A model generated the notes under the pieces. The model searched no databases, was not told where the DNA came from, and saw only the letters and a program-made list of their open reading frames with translations. Of a DNA stretch of 64,000 nt, positions 9,695 through 18,927 are shown piece after piece; the first letter of the stretch is position 1, and every line of letters starts with the position of its first letter. A program made the translations under genes and the position numbers. The DNA is from Mycolicibacterium baixiangningiae (lineage in GTDB: Bacteria > Actinomycetota > Actinomycetes > Mycobacteriales > Mycobacteriaceae). The stretch lies in contig NZ_CP066218.1 in NCBI RefSeq assembly GCF_016313185.1, positions 2,604,001 through 2,668,000 on the forward strand. The letters are read 5' to 3'.

Positions 9695-12600
9695 ATGTTC
9701 AACCGCACCAAACTCCGTGGTGCGTTTGTCGACGGGGGGCTCCCGCTCCTCGGCCGGTTCATCGTCCGCCATCCCGTGTGGATCATCGTCGCCTGGGTCG
9801 CGGCCGCCGCTGTGCTGTTCCTGTTGATCCCGCCGCTTGCCGTGGTGTCGCAGAAGAACCCGCCGGAGTTCCTGCCCAAGGACGCGCCGGTCATGGTCGA
9901 CAGCAAGAAGATGAGCGACGCGTTCAAGGGGGCGGAGGAGACCAACGCCGGCAACCTCAACGTCGTCATCCTCAGCAACGACAACGGGCTGTCGCCCGAC
10001 GACGAGCAGACGTACAAGACGCTCGTCGAACGCTTGAAGGCCGACGAAGAGCACGTCATCTCCACCCAGGACTTCGTGACGACTCCCCAGCTCCGGGAGG
10101 TGATGACCAGCAAGGACGGCAAGGCCTGGAACCTTCCGGTGAGCCTCGTCAGCAACATGGGAACCCCGAAGGGACAGGCGGCGTACCGCGCAGCGAGCAA
10201 GATCGTCAAGGAGACGACCGCCGACACCTCGTTGCAGGCCAACGTGGTCGGCGCGGCGGCGACCCTCGAGGACATCAACGCGATCGGTGCGAAGGATCAG
10301 CGCCTGATCGAGATCGCCACGGTCGGAACTATCTTGACCATCCTGCTGATCGTCTATCGAAGCATCATCGGGATGCTCATCCCGCTGCTCACCATCGGTC
10401 TGGCGCTCGGGGTGGCCAACCAGACGGTGGCCGGACTCGGCGAACTCGGACTCGGTCTCGGCCCGCAGACCATCGTGCTGATGACCGGCATGCTGATGGG
10501 AGCGGGTACCGACTTCTCGATCTTCTTCTTCAGCCGATACCACGAACTCGTACGCGAGGGTATGGAGTCAGACGACGCCATGGTGGGCGCACTGGTGACG
10601 ATCGGCAAGGTGGTCGCCGGGTCCGCGGCGACCACGGCCATCGCCTTCCTCGGTCTGGCCTTCACCACCCTCGGCGTCTTCGCCACCGTGGGGCCCGCCC
10701 TGTCGGTGACCATCGCGATCGGTTTCTTCGCCTCGATCACGCTGCTGCCGTCGCTCATCGTGCTCGCGGGGCGGAGGGGCTGGGTCAAGCCTCGGAAGGA
10801 CCTGACCGGGCGGTTCTGGCGCCGCTCCGGGATCCAGATCGTGCGGAAACCGGTCGCCCACCTGGCCGGCAGCCTCGCCGTGCTGATCGTCTTGGCGGCC
10901 TGTGCGAGCTTTATCAAGTTCAACTACGACGATCGCAAGGCGCTGCCCGCCGATTCCGAGAGCAACCGCGCCTACCAGGCGATGGACGACCACTTCCCGA
11001 TCAGCACGACGATGCAGCAGTTCGTGGTGATCCACGCGCCCGATCAGGATCTGCGTTCTCCGCGGTCGCTGGCCGACATGGAGCAGATGGCGCAGCGGAT
11101 CGCCGCGCTCCCCGACATCGACATGGTCCGCGGCATCACCCGGCCGACGGGGGAGATGCTCGAACAGGCCAAGGCGACATACCAGGCCGGCGAGGTCGGC
11201 GGCAAGCTCGACGATGCGTCGACCCTCATCCAGGACAACGACACCAACCTCAGCCGGCTCAGTGGCGGCGCGCACCAGCTGGCCGACGCCCTCGATGAGG
11301 TGCGTGACGGGGTCGTCGGTGCGGTGGGGAGCGTGCGCGGCCTGGCCGGCGCTCTCGACGACATGTCGAACAAATACGGCGGCGCGAAGACGCTCGACGA
11401 GATCGACCGGACCGCCACGCTGGTCACCAACATGCGCGATCTCGGTAACGCGATCGGTGTCGACGTCAACCGCATGACCGACGTCTACGCCTGGGCGCAG
11501 CCGGTGCTGCGGTCCCTGGACAACAGCCCGAGCTGCGACGCCGACCCCGAGTGCGTCACCTCGCGCGAGGACATGCGCCGCATCGTCAACACCCGGGAAA
11601 GCCCCTATCTCAACGCCATCTCCGACCTCGGCAGTCAGCTGCAGGACACCGAGGGGTACCAGACCCTCGACGAGACCATCCAGGGACTCAGCAAGAGCCT
11701 CAAGACCGCCACGTCCGCGGCGCGTGAACTCGGCCTCGACGAACGCAACGGTGTGCAGAAAAGGATCCGCGAGGTCACCCTGGGCGCCAACACGCTGGCT
11801 GATTCGAGTCGCCAGCTCGCCGAGGGCGTCCAGCTTCTCGTCGATCAGACCCGCAACATCGGGGGCGGTCTGGACCAGGCGTCGGATTTCCTGTTGGCGA
11901 TGAAACGCGATGCCTCCGAACCCTCCCAGGCCGGTTTCTACATCCCGCCGCAGATTCTCACCCAGACGGAATTCAAGAAGGCGGCCAACCTGTTCGTCTC
12001 CAAGGACGGGCACACCGCGCGCTACCTCGTGCAGACCGCGCTCGATCCGTTCGGCACCGACGCGATGGACCAGGTCGACGACATCATCGACGCCGCCGAG
12101 GGCGCCCGGCCCAACACCACGCTGGCCGAGGCCGACGTCTCGATGGTGGGCTTCTCGCCGGTGCAGAGCGACCTACGGGAGTACTACAACGGCGACATCC
12201 GGTTCATCATCATCTTCACACTTCTGGTCGTGTTCCTGATCCTCGTCGTTCTCCTGCGCGCGGTCGTCGCGCCGATCTACCTGGTCGCCTCCGTCGTGCT
12301 GTCCTACGTGTCCGCCATCGGGATCGGCGTGGTGTTCTTCCAATTCATCCTCGGACAGGAATTGGCCTGGACGGTGCCGGGTATGGCGTTTCTGGTGCTG
12401 GTGGCGGTCGGCGCCGACTACAACCTGTTGCTGATCGCGCGAATACGCGAGGAGTCCCGTGACGGGATCCGCACCGGCATCATCCGGACCGTGGGCGCCA
12501 CCGGCGGCGTGATCACCTCTGCCGGTTTGATTTTCGCGGCGTCAATGCTGTCGTTGACGGTCAGCAGCATCGGCACGGTCATCCAGCTCGGCTTCGTGAT

Positions 12601-12871
12601 CGGCGTGGGCCTGCTGCTCGACACGTTCATCGTCCGCACGATCACGGTGCCTGCCGCCGCGGTGCTGATCGGTGACGCGAACTGGTGGCCGTCCAAACCG
12701 AAATACGACGAGCGGGTGGCGCGCAGCGAAGTCGCCGGCGATGACGTGGACACCGGGCCGCTGAAGGCCCCGCTGCGCGGTCGAGCCCGCGTGCGGCAGC
12801 GCCTGATCGAGGCCACCGCCTCGCACCGCAGTTCCGGGGGTAGCAGTCGACTGCTGCGTGGCGGAGAATAG
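9695..12871 (+). CDS. MmpL-family RND lipid transporter
   Basis: Inner-membrane proton-driven exporter of the mycobacterial MmpL family, 1058 residues. TM1 is at about 15-38; two RND blocks of six helices are separated by periplasmic domains. The paired acidic/aromatic residues of the proton relay are D273-F274 in the first block and D908-Y909 in the second; the first is Phe where MmpL3 has Tyr. The second periplasmic domain (about 440-720) is long and rich in heptad-like Leu/Ala/Asp stretches, suggesting the coiled coil seen in larger MmpL proteins. No mmpS partner is next to it. Location among PKS, Pap and glycosyltransferase genes suggests export of the finished or nearly finished glycolipid, as MmpL10 or MmpL12 do for acyltrehaloses or lipooligosaccharides. 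Confidence 0.92.
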   Translation: MFNRTKLRGAFVDGGLPLLGRFIVRHPVWIIVAWVAAAAVLFLLIPPLAVVSQKNPPEFLPKDAPVMVDSKKMSDAFKGAEETNAGNLNVVILSNDNGLSPDDEQTYKTLVERLKADEEHVISTQDFVTTPQLREVMTSKDGKAWNLPVSLVSNMGTPKGQAAYRAASKIVKETTADTSLQANVVGAAATLEDINAIGAKDQRLIEIATVGTILTILLIVYRSIIGMLIPLLTIGLALGVANQTVAGLGELGLGLGPQTIVLMTGMLMGAGTDFSIFFFSRYHELVREGMESDDAMVGALVTIGKVVAGSAATTAIAFLGLAFTTLGVFATVGPALSVTIAIGFFASITLLPSLIVLAGRRGWVKPRKDLTGRFWRRSGIQIVRKPVAHLAGSLAVLIVLAACASFIKFNYDDRKALPADSESNRAYQAMDDHFPISTTMQQFVVIHAPDQDLRSPRSLADMEQMAQRIAALPDIDMVRGITRPTGEMLEQAKATYQAGEVGGKLDDASTLIQDNDTNLSRLSGGAHQLADALDEVRDGVVGAVGSVRGLAGALDDMSNKYGGAKTLDEIDRTATLVTNMRDLGNAIGVDVNRMTDVYAWAQPVLRSLDNSPSCDADPECVTSREDMRRIVNTRESPYLNAISDLGSQLQDTEGYQTLDETIQGLSKSLKTATSAARELGLDERNGVQKRIREVTLGANTLADSSRQLAEGVQLLVDQTRNIGGGLDQASDFLLAMKRDASEPSQAGFYIPPQILTQTEFKKAANLFVSKDGHTARYLVQTALDPFGTDAMDQVDDIIDAAEGARPNTTLAEADVSMVGFSPVQSDLREYYNGDIRFIIIFTLLVVFLILVVLLRAVVAPIYLVASVVLSYVSAIGIGVVFFQFILGQELAWTVPGMAFLVLVAVGADYNLLLIARIREESRDGIRTGIIRTVGATGGVITSAGLIFAASMLSLTVSSIGTVIQLGFVIGVGLLLDTFIVRTITVPAAAVLIGDANWWPSKPKYDERVARSEVAGDDVDTGPLKAPLRGRARVRQRLIEATASHRSSGGSSRLLRGGE

Positions 12872-12904
12872 GGCCCGGCATAGCCATGGGGGAGGGGGAA
12901 GCCT

Positions 12905-14011
12905 GTGACCATCAGTGACGACTCGGTGCGAAACGACGTTCTGCCAAGAGGCGGCGACGATCTCGGGGACGGGCCCGAGGGAACGGCCCCGGCGGCGGAG
13001 AGCACCATGACTGCCGCTGAGCTCAAGAGGTTGGCGGCAGCGGAGATCCGGCGCTGGTGGCACAAACTCTCCGGCACCGCGCTGGGGCGCGAGCGCCGCT
13101 ATGTGCAGCGGGGAATCCGCGAATACAAGCGGAGCACGGATGCCGGGACCGCGCTACACCTGCTCAGGCGCAACGTGCACCGGGTCGAGAAGGGACTGAC
13201 GATGCGTCCGGCGCGCAGCCAGTTCGCCACCGATTACATCGGCGAAACGGTTTCGGCTTTCCGGGCAGGCCTCGATTCGGGCGCGTTGCAGCCCCACGTT
13301 CCGGAGTTCACCTGGATGTACTCGGTGCTGGCACGCTACTTCGACGTCACGGCCACCTCAACGCACCGGTCGATCACGCGGGCACGCACGGTGTTTCACG
13401 ACGCGATTGCGAGGATCGATCCCGTCACTCCGTCGAATGGTCCGCATCTGGCGATTCCGTTGGTACCGACGGTGAAGATCGACGATCTGGAGGCGCTGGC
13501 CGCAGGCCGCCGGTCCGTGCGGTGGTTCACCCCTCAACCGGTGTCACGGGATCTGGTCGACCGTGCCGTCGCGATCGCGGCCGAGTCACCCACGGCGTGT
13601 AACCGGCAGCCGTATCGGTTCGAGATCTTCGATGACCCGATCAGCACCGCGAAGGTCGCCGCCATTCCGATGGGCACCGACGGCTACGAGCATCAGATCC
13701 CCGGTCTGATCGTGATCGTCGGCAACCTCGGCGCGTTCTTCGATCAGCGTGACCGTCACCTCATCTACATCGACGGCTGCCTGGCGGCGATGGGATTGAT
13801 CTACGGACTCGAAGCCCAGGGCGTCAACAGCTGCTGCATCAATTGGCCCGACATTCCGGAGCGCGAAGCGCAGATCCGCAAACTCCTCGACCTCGCACCG
13901 TACGAGCGCGTCGTGATGCTGATCGCCTACGGATACGCCGATCCTGATGCGCTGGTGCCGTATTCGGCGAAGCGTCCGGTCGGCGACGTCCGGAGGTACC
14001 GCAGCCTATGA
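12905..14011 (+). CDS. Nitroreductase-family protein of the glycolipid locus
   Basis: A 368-residue protein starting at GTG 12905, preceded by a purine-rich GGGGGAGGGGGAA stretch (12887-12899). Residues about 170-368 look like the FMN-binding nitroreductase fold: RRSVRWFTPQPV near 200, PTACNRQPYRF near 230 (the usual SA.N.QP-type motif) and a C-terminal YGYADPD segment. The first 165 residues are helical, basic and not recognised. The stop overlaps the ATG of the pyruvyl transferase (ATGA, 14008-14011), which is strong translational coupling. Nitroreductase-like genes are known beside pyruvyl transferase genes in other bacterial polysaccharide loci, but the reaction is not established. A redox step on a sugar or a chaperone-like role are both possible. 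Confidence 0.75.
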   Translation: MTISDDSVRNDVLPRGGDDLGDGPEGTAPAAESTMTAAELKRLAAAEIRRWWHKLSGTALGRERRYVQRGIREYKRSTDAGTALHLLRRNVHRVEKGLTMRPARSQFATDYIGETVSAFRAGLDSGALQPHVPEFTWMYSVLARYFDVTATSTHRSITRARTVFHDAIARIDPVTPSNGPHLAIPLVPTVKIDDLEALAAGRRSVRWFTPQPVSRDLVDRAVAIAAESPTACNRQPYRFEIFDDPISTAKVAAIPMGTDGYEHQIPGLIVIVGNLGAFFDQRDRHLIYIDGCLAAMGLIYGLEAQGVNSCCINWPDIPEREAQIRKLLDLAPYERVVMLIAYGYADPDALVPYSAKRPVGDVRRYRSL

Positions 14012-15138
14012 TCGTCGAGATCCGGGGGACGAACACCGTCAACAAGGGTGCTCAGCTGATGTTGCAGGCGATCTGCGCCCGTCTCGGTGGGCGCTATCCG
14101 CTCAGCGTGCCACCGCTGATGACCGACTACACGGTGCGCTCTCACCTCGGACTGCGCCAGACGCTGGCCGACCCCATGGTGCCGCGCATGACGGCGGTCC
14201 TCGGCAATGCCGTACCGAGGCCGGTCAAGAAGGGGCTCGGGCTGACGAGCGACCGTGAGATCGGCGGGGTCCTCGACGCCTCCGGTTTCCACTACTCCGA
14301 CCAGTTTCCGGTGGCCTTCCCGCGCAGGAGCGCCATGGCCGGACGAGCGTGGGCTCGGCGCGGTATCCCGAAAGTGATTCTGCCGCAGGCTTTCGGACCG
14401 TTCGAGAAGTCTGCGACGCGGCGCTGGACCCGTGAGGCGCTCGGACAGGCGGCGCTGATCTTCGTCCGCGACGGCGTCAGCCAGAACCATGTCCGCGGAC
14501 TCGGGCTGGGGGTGAGGACCCTGCGCAGCCCCGACTTCACCATCGGTCTGCGGCCCGCGGACGTGGCGCCGATATCTGAGCAGCCGTTCCTCGCGATCGT
14601 CCCCAACACCAAGATGTTCACCAGCGGCAGCCTCGACCGCGCCGGGTACGTCGACGCGCTCGCCGGGTTCCACAGCGCCGCGTCGGCCAACGGACTGGCG
14701 TCCGTGATCGTCGTACATGAGGCCACCGACCACGACGTCGCCGGCGAGCTGGCGCGCAGGACCGGTGCGCAGCTCTTCACCAGTGGCGATCCGTTGGTGT
14801 TGAAAGCCGTTCTGGGACAAGCATCCGCCGCTGTCGCCAGCCGTTTCCACGCGGTGGTCGGCTGCGTGTCGCAGTCGGTACCGACCCTGGCTTTCGGTTG
14901 GTCGCACAAGTACCGCGAACTCCTCGACGATTTCGAGGTGTCCGACCGACTGGTGACGCCGGACAGCGACCCCTTCGCGGCGATCAACCGATTACTGGCC
15001 GATGCCTCCGGCGATTCCAGGCAGAAGGATCGTCTCCCGGCGCTCGTCGAGCAGGTCGAGCAGATGTGGGACCAGACGATCGAGGTGCTCGACGCCGGGG
15101 CGGCACCGCCGCCGGCAACGGAAAGGACCGCGTCGTGA
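14008..15138 (+). CDS. Polysaccharide pyruvyl transferase family protein
   Basis: Member of the CsaB/polysaccharide pyruvyl transferase family, 376 residues, predicted to move pyruvate from phosphoenolpyruvate to a sugar as a cyclic ketal. Family features visible are the N-terminal GTNTVNKGAQLML block (about 7-19), the central LPQAFGPF (about 129-136) and the C-terminal SRFHAVVGCVSQSVPTLAF block (about 277-295), with the conserved SRxH. It overlaps the nitroreductase gene by ATGA and the UDP-glucose dehydrogenase by GTGA, so the three form a coupled unit. M. smegmatis is known to make pyruvylated acyltrehalose oligosaccharides, so a similar acidic glycolipid is the likely product here. Confidence 0.85.
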   Translation: MIVEIRGTNTVNKGAQLMLQAICARLGGRYPLSVPPLMTDYTVRSHLGLRQTLADPMVPRMTAVLGNAVPRPVKKGLGLTSDREIGGVLDASGFHYSDQFPVAFPRRSAMAGRAWARRGIPKVILPQAFGPFEKSATRRWTREALGQAALIFVRDGVSQNHVRGLGLGVRTLRSPDFTIGLRPADVAPISEQPFLAIVPNTKMFTSGSLDRAGYVDALAGFHSAASANGLASVIVVHEATDHDVAGELARRTGAQLFTSGDPLVLKAVLGQASAAVASRFHAVVGCVSQSVPTLAFGWSHKYRELLDDFEVSDRLVTPDSDPFAAINRLLADASGDSRQKDRLPALVEQVEQMWDQTIEVLDAGAAPPPATERTAS

Positions 15139-16481
15139 GAATCAGTGTCTTCGGGACCGGCTATCTGGGCGCGGTTCACGCCGCCTGCATGGCGCGGTTG
15201 GGCCACGACGTCGTCGCGTTCGATACCGACGCGGCCAAAATCGCCGTGCTGGCACGCGGTGAGTCTCCGTTCTACGAACCAGGACTGGACGACCTCCTGA
15301 CCGAGGTGCTCGCCACCGGCCGACTCCGGTTCACCGACTCGGCCGCCGAGGCGGCCTCCGAGGCGGCCGTGCACTTCGTCTGTGTGGGCACCCCACAGCT
15401 CCCGGACTCGGACGCCGCGGATATTCGGTACGTCGACAGCGCCGTCAAGATGATCGCGACGCACGCCGACTGTGACGGAGTGATCGTCGGCAAGTCCACG
15501 GTGCCGGTGGGTACCGCCCACCGCCTGAGCGCAGAAGTCGCCGCGCTCTCGACGCCGCACCGTTTGGAGGTCGCGTGGAACCCGGAGTTCCTTCGCGAGG
15601 GTAAGGCGATCGAAGACACACTCCGCCCGGACCGCCTGGTCTTCGGCGTCACCTCGGAGTACGCGGAGAAGACGTTGCGGGAGGTCTACGGCGCCCTGCT
15701 CAGCGAGGGCACGCCGCACCTCACCATGGATCTCGCGACCGCAGAGATGGTCAAGGTTGCTGCCAATTCCTTTCTGGCGACCAAGATTTCGTTCATCAAT
15801 GCGATGGCCGAGATCTGTGAGGCGGTCAACGCCGACGTGGTCGCGCTCAGCGACGCGCTCGGTTACGACGACCGCATCGGCCGGCGATTCCTGAACGCGG
15901 GCCTGGGGTTCGGCGGTGGATGTCTGCCGAAGGACATCAGGGCGTTCAGCGCCAGGGCGGGTGAACTCGGGGCGTCGGCGGCGCTCACCTTCCTCCACGA
16001 GGTGGACAAGATCAACTTCCGCCGCCGCGACAAGGCCGTCTCCGTGGCAGGCGCCCTCGTGGGCGGCGAATTCCTCGGCCGCAACATCGCCGTTCTGGGT
16101 GCGGCGTTCAAACCCGACAGCGACGACGTCCGCGACTCACCCGCGCTCAACGTGGCAGCCGCGATGCACCTCAAGGGCGCCAACGTGCGGGTTCACGACC
16201 CCAAGGCGATCGCCAACGCCCGGGCCCGATTCCCCACGCTGACGTACTGCGAGGACCTCGAGGACGCCTGCCGCAACGTCGATCTCATCGTGTTGGCCAC
16301 CGAGTGGGACGAGTATCGTGCCATCGATCCGGTGGCATTCCGATCGCTGGTGCGGTCCCCTCGTCTGCTCGACACCCGCAACGCCATGGACTACGACTAC
16401 TGGTCTGAGGCGGGCTGGCAGGTCTACGCGCTGGGACGCGGTGGGCTCAACATCGATGAGCGCTCGCGCGGCATTCGTTAG
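15135..16481 (+). CDS. UDP-glucose 6-dehydrogenase (UDP-glucose/GDP-mannose dehydrogenase family)
   Basis: NAD-dependent four-electron oxidation of a UDP-hexose (usually UDP-glucose) to the uronic acid, in the cytosol. GTG 15135 overlaps the previous stop (GTGA) and gives 448 residues, the family's usual size. The N-terminal Rossmann motif GTGYLG is at 7-12. The catalytic cysteine is C263 in GFGGGCLPKD. A C-terminal NAD-type half contains AFKPDSDDVRDSP. A GDP-mannose or UDP-ManNAc substrate is possible for this superfamily, but UDP-glucose is most likely in an acylated trehalose or glucose oligosaccharide context. It would supply UDP-glucuronate for one of the adjacent GT2 enzymes. Confidence 0.88.
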   Translation: MRISVFGTGYLGAVHAACMARLGHDVVAFDTDAAKIAVLARGESPFYEPGLDDLLTEVLATGRLRFTDSAAEAASEAAVHFVCVGTPQLPDSDAADIRYVDSAVKMIATHADCDGVIVGKSTVPVGTAHRLSAEVAALSTPHRLEVAWNPEFLREGKAIEDTLRPDRLVFGVTSEYAEKTLREVYGALLSEGTPHLTMDLATAEMVKVAANSFLATKISFINAMAEICEAVNADVVALSDALGYDDRIGRRFLNAGLGFGGGCLPKDIRAFSARAGELGASAALTFLHEVDKINFRRRDKAVSVAGALVGGEFLGRNIAVLGAAFKPDSDDVRDSPALNVAAAMHLKGANVRVHDPKAIANARARFPTLTYCEDLEDACRNVDLIVLATEWDEYRAIDPVAFRSLVRSPRLLDTRNAMDYDYWSEAGWQVYALGRGGLNIDERSRGIR

Positions 16482-16491
16482 GAGATTGATC

Positions 16492-17391
16492 ATGGCGGGG
16501 AACTCGATCGAGATCATCATCCCGGTCCGCAACATGGCGTCGCATCTGACGAAGCTGCTGCCTCCATTGATGGAGCAAGTGACCGGCGACGACGTCGTCA
16601 CGGTGATCAACGATGCGTCGACCGACGACACCGAGAAACTGGCGCGGTCGCACGGGGCCGACGTGGTGACCCTCACCGGGAGCCGCGGTCCGTACTACGC
16701 CCGCCAGATCGTCGCGTCGCGATCCACCGCCGACATCCTGCTGTTCGTCGACGGACGCTGCCGCCCACTGCCCGGCCTCCTCGATGCCCACCGGCGACTG
16801 CAGGCGCAGCCCGGTGTGGCGTTGTCGTGCACCGACGTCCTGACACTGTCGGGCCCGACGCTTGCGGCACGAATCGCGGCGCTGGTACAGCCTTTTCGCG
16901 TCCCCACCCGCGGTGCGGTGCCCGGGAAACCGCCGTACTACCCGACCGCGAACCTCGGCGTCGACAAGGCCGCCTTCGATGCGGTCGGCGGCTTCCGCGC
17001 GATGCGCAGCGGCGGTGACTCCGACATCTGCTGGCGCATCCAAGAAGAAGGCCTCGGCACGATGGCGGTGGACTCGCGGGTGCTGATGCACTGGGAGCCG
17101 CGACAATCCTTGAGCGAGTTGGCGAGCCAGTGGAAGCGGTACGGTCGCGGCACCGCCTATCTGAGGTGGGCCTACCGCATGGAGGACGGGCCCGCCCCGT
17201 CGCTGCGGCAACGTGCGGTCTCGTCGGTCACGCCCGATCTCGCGGATCTGCGGGCTCAGCTTCGCAAGTCGCCGGCGCAGATCATCGCCGGCGCCGCGGT
17301 CAACGTGATGTTCCAGTACGGGTATCACGCCGAGAAGCGCAAGACCCCGGAGTTCGCCATGCCGGTCACCTACGACCTGACCGCGGGATGA
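16492..17391 (+). CDS. GT2-family glycosyltransferase
   Basis: GT-A fold, family 2 glycosyltransferase of 299 residues. ATG 16492 has AGGAG (16480-16484) overlapping the stop of the previous gene. The fold starts with IEIIIPVRNMASHL; a nucleotide-binding NDASTDD is at about 42-48. The metal-binding motif appears as DGR near residue 88 where DxD is usual. The acceptor-side GGDSD/W region is near 180. There is no membrane anchor except possibly a short C-terminal hydrophobic stretch. By position it may use the UDP-glucuronate made by the preceding gene; donor and acceptor are otherwise unknown. It ends 19 nt before the convergent ABC permease gene. Confidence 0.85.
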   Translation: MAGNSIEIIIPVRNMASHLTKLLPPLMEQVTGDDVVTVINDASTDDTEKLARSHGADVVTLTGSRGPYYARQIVASRSTADILLFVDGRCRPLPGLLDAHRRLQAQPGVALSCTDVLTLSGPTLAARIAALVQPFRVPTRGAVPGKPPYYPTANLGVDKAAFDAVGGFRAMRSGGDSDICWRIQEEGLGTMAVDSRVLMHWEPRQSLSELASQWKRYGRGTAYLRWAYRMEDGPAPSLRQRAVSSVTPDLADLRAQLRKSPAQIIAGAAVNVMFQYGYHAEKRKTPEFAMPVTYDLTAG

Positions 17392-17410
17392 CGACGTTCG
17401 GCGTCTGCCG

Positions 17411-18187
17411 TCAGGTCTCGCTGCCTGCCGCGCGCCGGTAGCCGCGCACCGCGAGCGGTCCGAACACACCCGCGAAGACAACGAACCAGGCCAGGGCCAG
17501 CAGAAGCGACGAGGTCGCGGGTTCGCCCATGGCCAGCGCCCTCATCGATTCGATGGTGGGTGTCAACGGCTGGTATTCGATGACCGGCCGAACGAACGGG
17601 GGGACAACCTCGGCCGGGGCGACACCCGCGAACACCAGCCCGATCGAACCGGTACTGAGCCAGGTCAGCATGGCGCGACTCTCCGCCCGCACGGCGATGG
17701 TGATGACGATCAGCGCGTAGACCATCACCACCAGCACGGGGATGAGGACGAAGACCGCGAGCTGGAGCCAACCGCCGGCGAATTCGAATCCGAGTGCGAA
17801 ACCCACCGCGACGATCAGGGCGGTGCCCGCCAGTGTCCGCAGCGCCTCGGCGAGAAGCGTTCCGCTCAGCGGGCTGACGCGATGCACCGGCATCACATAG
17901 AAGCGACTGAGCAATCCGTTGTCGCGTTCGTACGGAACCGTGAACGCAGATCCGAGCGCGCCCGACATGGCCCCCGCCACCGCACACAGGGCGACCAGCG
18001 CATCCATGCTGTCTGTGCCGGTCACCCGGGTCATCGACTTGCTGACCAACAGGCTGTAGATGATCAGCAGCACGGTCGGGAACAGCAACGCCTGGATCGG
18101 CACGATCGGATATCGCCGCCAGTGCGTGAACAGGCGGCCGGCGAATACGAAACTCTCCGCGCCGAACGAGGCGGGCCGGGCGTTCAT
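17411..18187 (-). CDS. ABC-2 type transporter permease (DrrC-like)
   Basis: Integral membrane protein of 258 residues with about six hydrophobic segments and the ABC-2 layout of polyketide/lipid exporters such as DrrB and DrrC. ATG 18187 overlaps the stop of the upstream permease gene (ATGA), which decides the start; the reading frame is open further upstream but there it runs through the other permease gene. With the next two genes it forms a complete half-size exporter: one ATPase and two permeases. Substrate is inferred to be the locus glycolipid or a precursor; drrABC-type exporters serve PDIM in M. tuberculosis and occur in some glycopeptidolipid loci. Confidence 0.87.
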   Translation of the reverse strand: MNARPASFGAESFVFAGRLFTHWRRYPIVPIQALLFPTVLLIIYSLLVSKSMTRVTGTDSMDALVALCAVAGAMSGALGSAFTVPYERDNGLLSRFYVMPVHRVSPLSGTLLAEALRTLAGTALIVAVGFALGFEFAGGWLQLAVFVLIPVLVVMVYALIVITIAVRAESRAMLTWLSTGSIGLVFAGVAPAEVVPPFVRPVIEYQPLTPTIESMRALAMGEPATSSLLLALAWFVVFAGVFGPLAVRGYRRAAGSET

Positions 18188-18927
18188 CGCGTCCGCCTCT
18201 GCATCCGCACCGCGATCGCCCCGAACACGACCAGCAGTCCCAGACACCATGCCAGCGTGGCCGCGAGGTTGGCCCCGTCGACCTGCCCGCTGGTGAAGTC
18301 GCGCATCGTCTCGGTCACCTGCGAGATCGGCTGGTAGCGCACGAACGGCTGCAACCACCCCGGGAACGACTCCACCGGTGCCATCCCGGTGGACAGCAGG
18401 ACCAGGAGAAGTTGCGGCACCAGCAGCAACTGGCTGGCCACCTCGGTGCGTTTGGCGTGCGTCCCGGTGGCGTCGGCGCCAAGGGACAACGCCAGGGTCA
18501 GCACCAGGGCGATGACGACGAAGCCGACGCCGTAGAGGAATCCGCCGGTCATCCTGAAGCCGAGGACGTAGGCCGTCGCCACCGCCGCGGCCACCGCACA
18601 TGCGCCGCGGAGGAGGCAGTAGATCATGCGCGCGGTCAGCGGCGCGAGGGCCGAAATGGGCAGGGTGCGCAATCTGGCGCCCAGCCCGGTGCTCTGCTCA
18701 ACGGCGGCTCGGTCGGTGGTGGTCAGGGCCCCGAAGAGCATCGCCTGCACCACCACGGCGGGCAGGACGTACTGCGTGTAAGTCATCCCGCCGGTGTCGA
18801 TCACGTTCTGCAGCGCCAACGTGAATCCGATGAGGGTGGCGATCGGCGCGACGATGGCGAAGAGCAGGTCGAGATCTCGGGTGGCGCGGAAGACGACGCG
18901 CTCCGTCAGGGCGACGAGTGCGGTCAT
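18184..18927 (-). CDS. ABC-2 type transporter permease (DrrB-like)
   Basis: Second permease of the exporter, 247 residues with about six transmembrane helices. Start ATG 18927 overlaps the ATPase stop (ATGA). Its C-terminal half (GMAPVESFPGWLQPFVRYQP) matches the ABC-2 signature region just before the last helices, and the same APxExxPPFVxPxxxYQP pattern occurs in the neighbouring permease, so the two are paralogues that probably form a heterodimer. Confidence 0.87.
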   Translation of the reverse strand: MTALVALTERVVFRATRDLDLLFAIVAPIATLIGFTLALQNVIDTGGMTYTQYVLPAVVVQAMLFGALTTTDRAAVEQSTGLGARLRTLPISALAPLTARMIYCLLRGACAVAAAVATAYVLGFRMTGGFLYGVGFVVIALVLTLALSLGADATGTHAKRTEVASQLLLVPQLLLVLLSTGMAPVESFPGWLQPFVRYQPISQVTETMRDFTSGQVDGANLAATLAWCLGLLVVFGAIAVRMQRRTR

